64,000 bases of DNA from Pardosa pseudoannulata (Eukaryota; Arthropoda; Arachnida; Araneae; Lycosidae), in the NCBI GenBank assembly GCA_032207245.1, contig CM063508.1, positions 117,177,917-117,241,916 on the forward strand, written 5' to 3'. Positions 62,208 to 64,000 of this stretch are shown here, piece after piece. Under the pieces are notes generated by a model, which searched no databases, was not told the DNA's origin, and worked only from the letters and a program-made list of their open reading frames with translations. The position numbers and the translations under genes are program-made. The stretch's first letter is position 1; each line of letters starts with the position of its first letter.

Positions 62208-63172
62208 TTACAGTCTTATCCATTCTAACTAATGAATAAGGACCGCACCTGACGCTACTTGCGTGTTATTAGCAGAGTAGATTGCCATAAGTTTGCAATT
62301 TCTCTTTAACGAATAAAAAATAGTATAGATTTCCACTTCACTCAGTGTAAAATTCCAACACATGTCATTACTACTGATGACCATTTACTGCAACGTTGAT
62401 GACAGGTATAACTATCTTGAAATACTGTCTCAGGAGAAATGATATCTTTTTTCATATTTTCCTCCTTCTATACAGATCCTTAAAATCTTTTAATGTCTTT
62501 AAGTATCAGCTATAAAATATGCATATAACTCAATTTGTTTCTTTGAAAAGAACATCGCAGGGTTCTAAACTCGTGGGATAGAATGGAACAAATGTATATA
62601 CAAGTATTAACACATTGACGGACAGTAGGAATAAGTAAAGTTCGAAAATTAACACTATATGTTTTTAAAATTTTTAGAATATTGGAGAAGAAGAAGTATG
62701 CTGGCCAATCTATTCGAGTAGTATTGTCACTTACCAGTAGCTCTTCAACAGCAAGAGTCCGATGTGACAGTGCATTGTCTGCATTACTGTGGTCAGACGC
62801 CTTGAGAAAGGGGACCTATTCGAGCAAAAGCATCTTCCTATACCCTTGAGAATCTTTACGTTAATATTTTTAAAAAATGAACACAGGTTTATAGCTGAAA
62901 ACTTTTTTTTAGAAATTCCAAATTAATTTTATTCATAATGTAGAAGCTATCTACGAATTAATATTTGATGAATATTTGATGAAATTATTGTAAGAGCAAG
63001 CTTAAAAGTTTCTAAAAAGTTCAGCAAAAAGAAAAAGAAATCTGTTTTACATAAAACTGGAATAAAAACTTGTCCAAGTGGTTTAATATTTTAATAAGTG
63101 ATGTTTAGTTGTGAGGGTAACGAGAAGTTAGATACAATTCCTATCAGAACATTACAGAAAAGACTTACATAT
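62208..63172. other. Intergenic DNA
   Basis: A TTAACACATTGACGG motif at 62607 resembles a piggyBac-type end but has no partner. No gene seen. Confidence 0.4.
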
Positions 63173-64000
63173 TGTAACGGCGTGATTTAGCGGTGTGTCG
63201 ACATCAGAGAACTTTGCTTTGAGAGGTGGACTTCGCTTGTGTATATACAAAAGGATTATTTTCCCGGGCACTACGATGTCTACACTGTTGTGCCCTATAG
63301 TAGAGGAACAATATACCAGACAACCCGACATCTTCACTGACAGCCGATATATAGGATCATTGGAACGACAAAGGATTTGCCGCTACTTGAATGTAGCCGC
63401 TAAGAATTCCAGGAACCCCTGGGTTTGAGGTCGATGATTGTTTAACCCGGACCAATCCAGTTGTTCGAAGGTGGGGTCATCCCTAGGTGATCCAATAATG
63501 AAATTGGGGGTGAGGCCCCTCTCTTAGAGGCCCCTCCCCTAGAAAGAGACGAGAGAAGATTTTTTTTAGAGAAGTTAGTTAGCTAGCAACCAGCTAATTC
63601 AGAGGTCGCCTTGGACAGTCTTTCTACCGGAGAGTTTTTGCTATAATCCCACCTTGGGATCTTTTCTTTAAAGAGTAGCCCGCATCGGCTAACTCGGAGG
63701 TCGCCTCGACCAGTCACTCCATCGGAGAGTTTTATTTAGTGAAATCCCGTCTTGGGATATATCTCTTGCTGAGATTGAAACGATACCCTGTGCATTGGGT
63801 TTCCTTTTCTAATATAATCTTCTTCAGGATTGTTTGTATTTTTCCTTCGGAACTCTAACTGTGCTTTGATATTCTACCAGTACTTTAGTGAACTTTTGCG
63901 AGAGCTACCGAATTGTTTCTTCCGTGGAATCACCTATATTTCGGCAGAGACTGATTTTAGTTTAGGTACCCGTCTCCTACTCAGGCCTACTTGTACTAAT
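63173..64000 (+). mobile_element. Ty3/Gypsy LTR, running off the window end
   Basis: Starts TGTAACGGCGTGATTTAGCG at 63173 and aligns with the minus-strand LTR at 35160-35822 over some 690 bp. Unlike that copy, it continues past the common segment (about 63870) as further LTR-like sequence up to the window edge. Its right border and any internal region lie outside. The twin CTCTCC..GGAGAG modules and the GAGGCCCCTC palindrome are shared with the other copy. Confidence 0.8.

Noticed and set aside
62607..62625. TTAACACATTGACGG as a fifth piggyBac-type element
   Set aside because: It resembles the end of the 12951 MITE but no inverted partner ending in TTAA was found nearby.
63152..63428. Short ORFs on both strands at the LTR start, also at 35652-35852
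   Set aside because: The same open stretch occurs in both LTR copies and reflects LTR sequence rather than a gene.

Overview
This window looks like AT-rich intergenic DNA from an arthropod, most likely a spider or another chelicerate. That reading rests on very long (TA)n microsatellites, the mix of mobile-element families (mariner, piggyBac-like, hAT with BED finger, integrase-type DNA transposon of the KRBA2-like sort, Ty3/Gypsy, two LINE types, tRNA-derived SINEs) and large satellite arrays. I recognise no intact host protein-coding gene. The only non-repeat ORF worth following up is at 20693-20998. No species is claimed.

Layout, first half. 0-4 kb: a piggyBac-like relic (943-1520) and a hAT-like non-autonomous element with perfect 8-bp target duplications (2778-3931). 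4.4-7.7 kb: a 91-bp minisatellite, a sharply GC-rich island, a LINE 3' fragment and a SINE. 8.3-9.2 kb: a duplicated block separated by (TA)n. 11.6-13.8 kb: a nearly intact mariner transposase whose upstream flank has been tandemly duplicated with a TTAA-flanked piggyBac-type MITE exactly at the junction. 15.9-19.8 kb: a tRNA-like sequence, an LTR-like end, and an integrase-type DNA transposon with ~55-bp terminal inverted repeats set between long TA microsatellites. 20.7-22.9 kb: a small secreted-type ORF interrupted by a second piggyBac-type MITE, and a hAT remnant carrying a nested SINE. 23.4-29.8 kb: three successive tandem arrays, the last about 4.7 kb of ~186-bp monomers with higher-order structure. 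30.4 kb: a 5S rRNA pseudogene.

Layout, second half. 34.0-35.8 kb: a degraded Ty3/Gypsy integrase fused to its own LTR. 38.2-38.7 kb: a LINE 3' end. 40.3-41.4 kb: a SINE split by a piggyBac element. 44.4-46.4 kb: a 2.0-kb hAT element with target duplications and an internally deleted BED-type transposase. 47.0-48.6 kb: a satellite whose units each start with a hAT-terminus-like motif. 48.8-49.5 and 57.5-58.3 kb: two solo LTRs of one family, each with its own 4-bp target duplication. 50.5-51.1 kb: an unclassified MITE. 52.6-54.9 kb: a degenerate four-unit tandem array. 55.6-56.9 kb: direct and inverted copies of one AT-rich unit. 61.5-62.2 kb: an LTR-like unit. From 63.2 kb to the end: a second copy of the Gypsy LTR seen at 35 kb.

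The elements do not form a pathway. Their value is historical: nested insertions, target duplications and recombination junctions let the order of several events be read directly. All coordinates were read by hand. Element boundaries supported by target duplications are exact; pseudogene limits are approximate.
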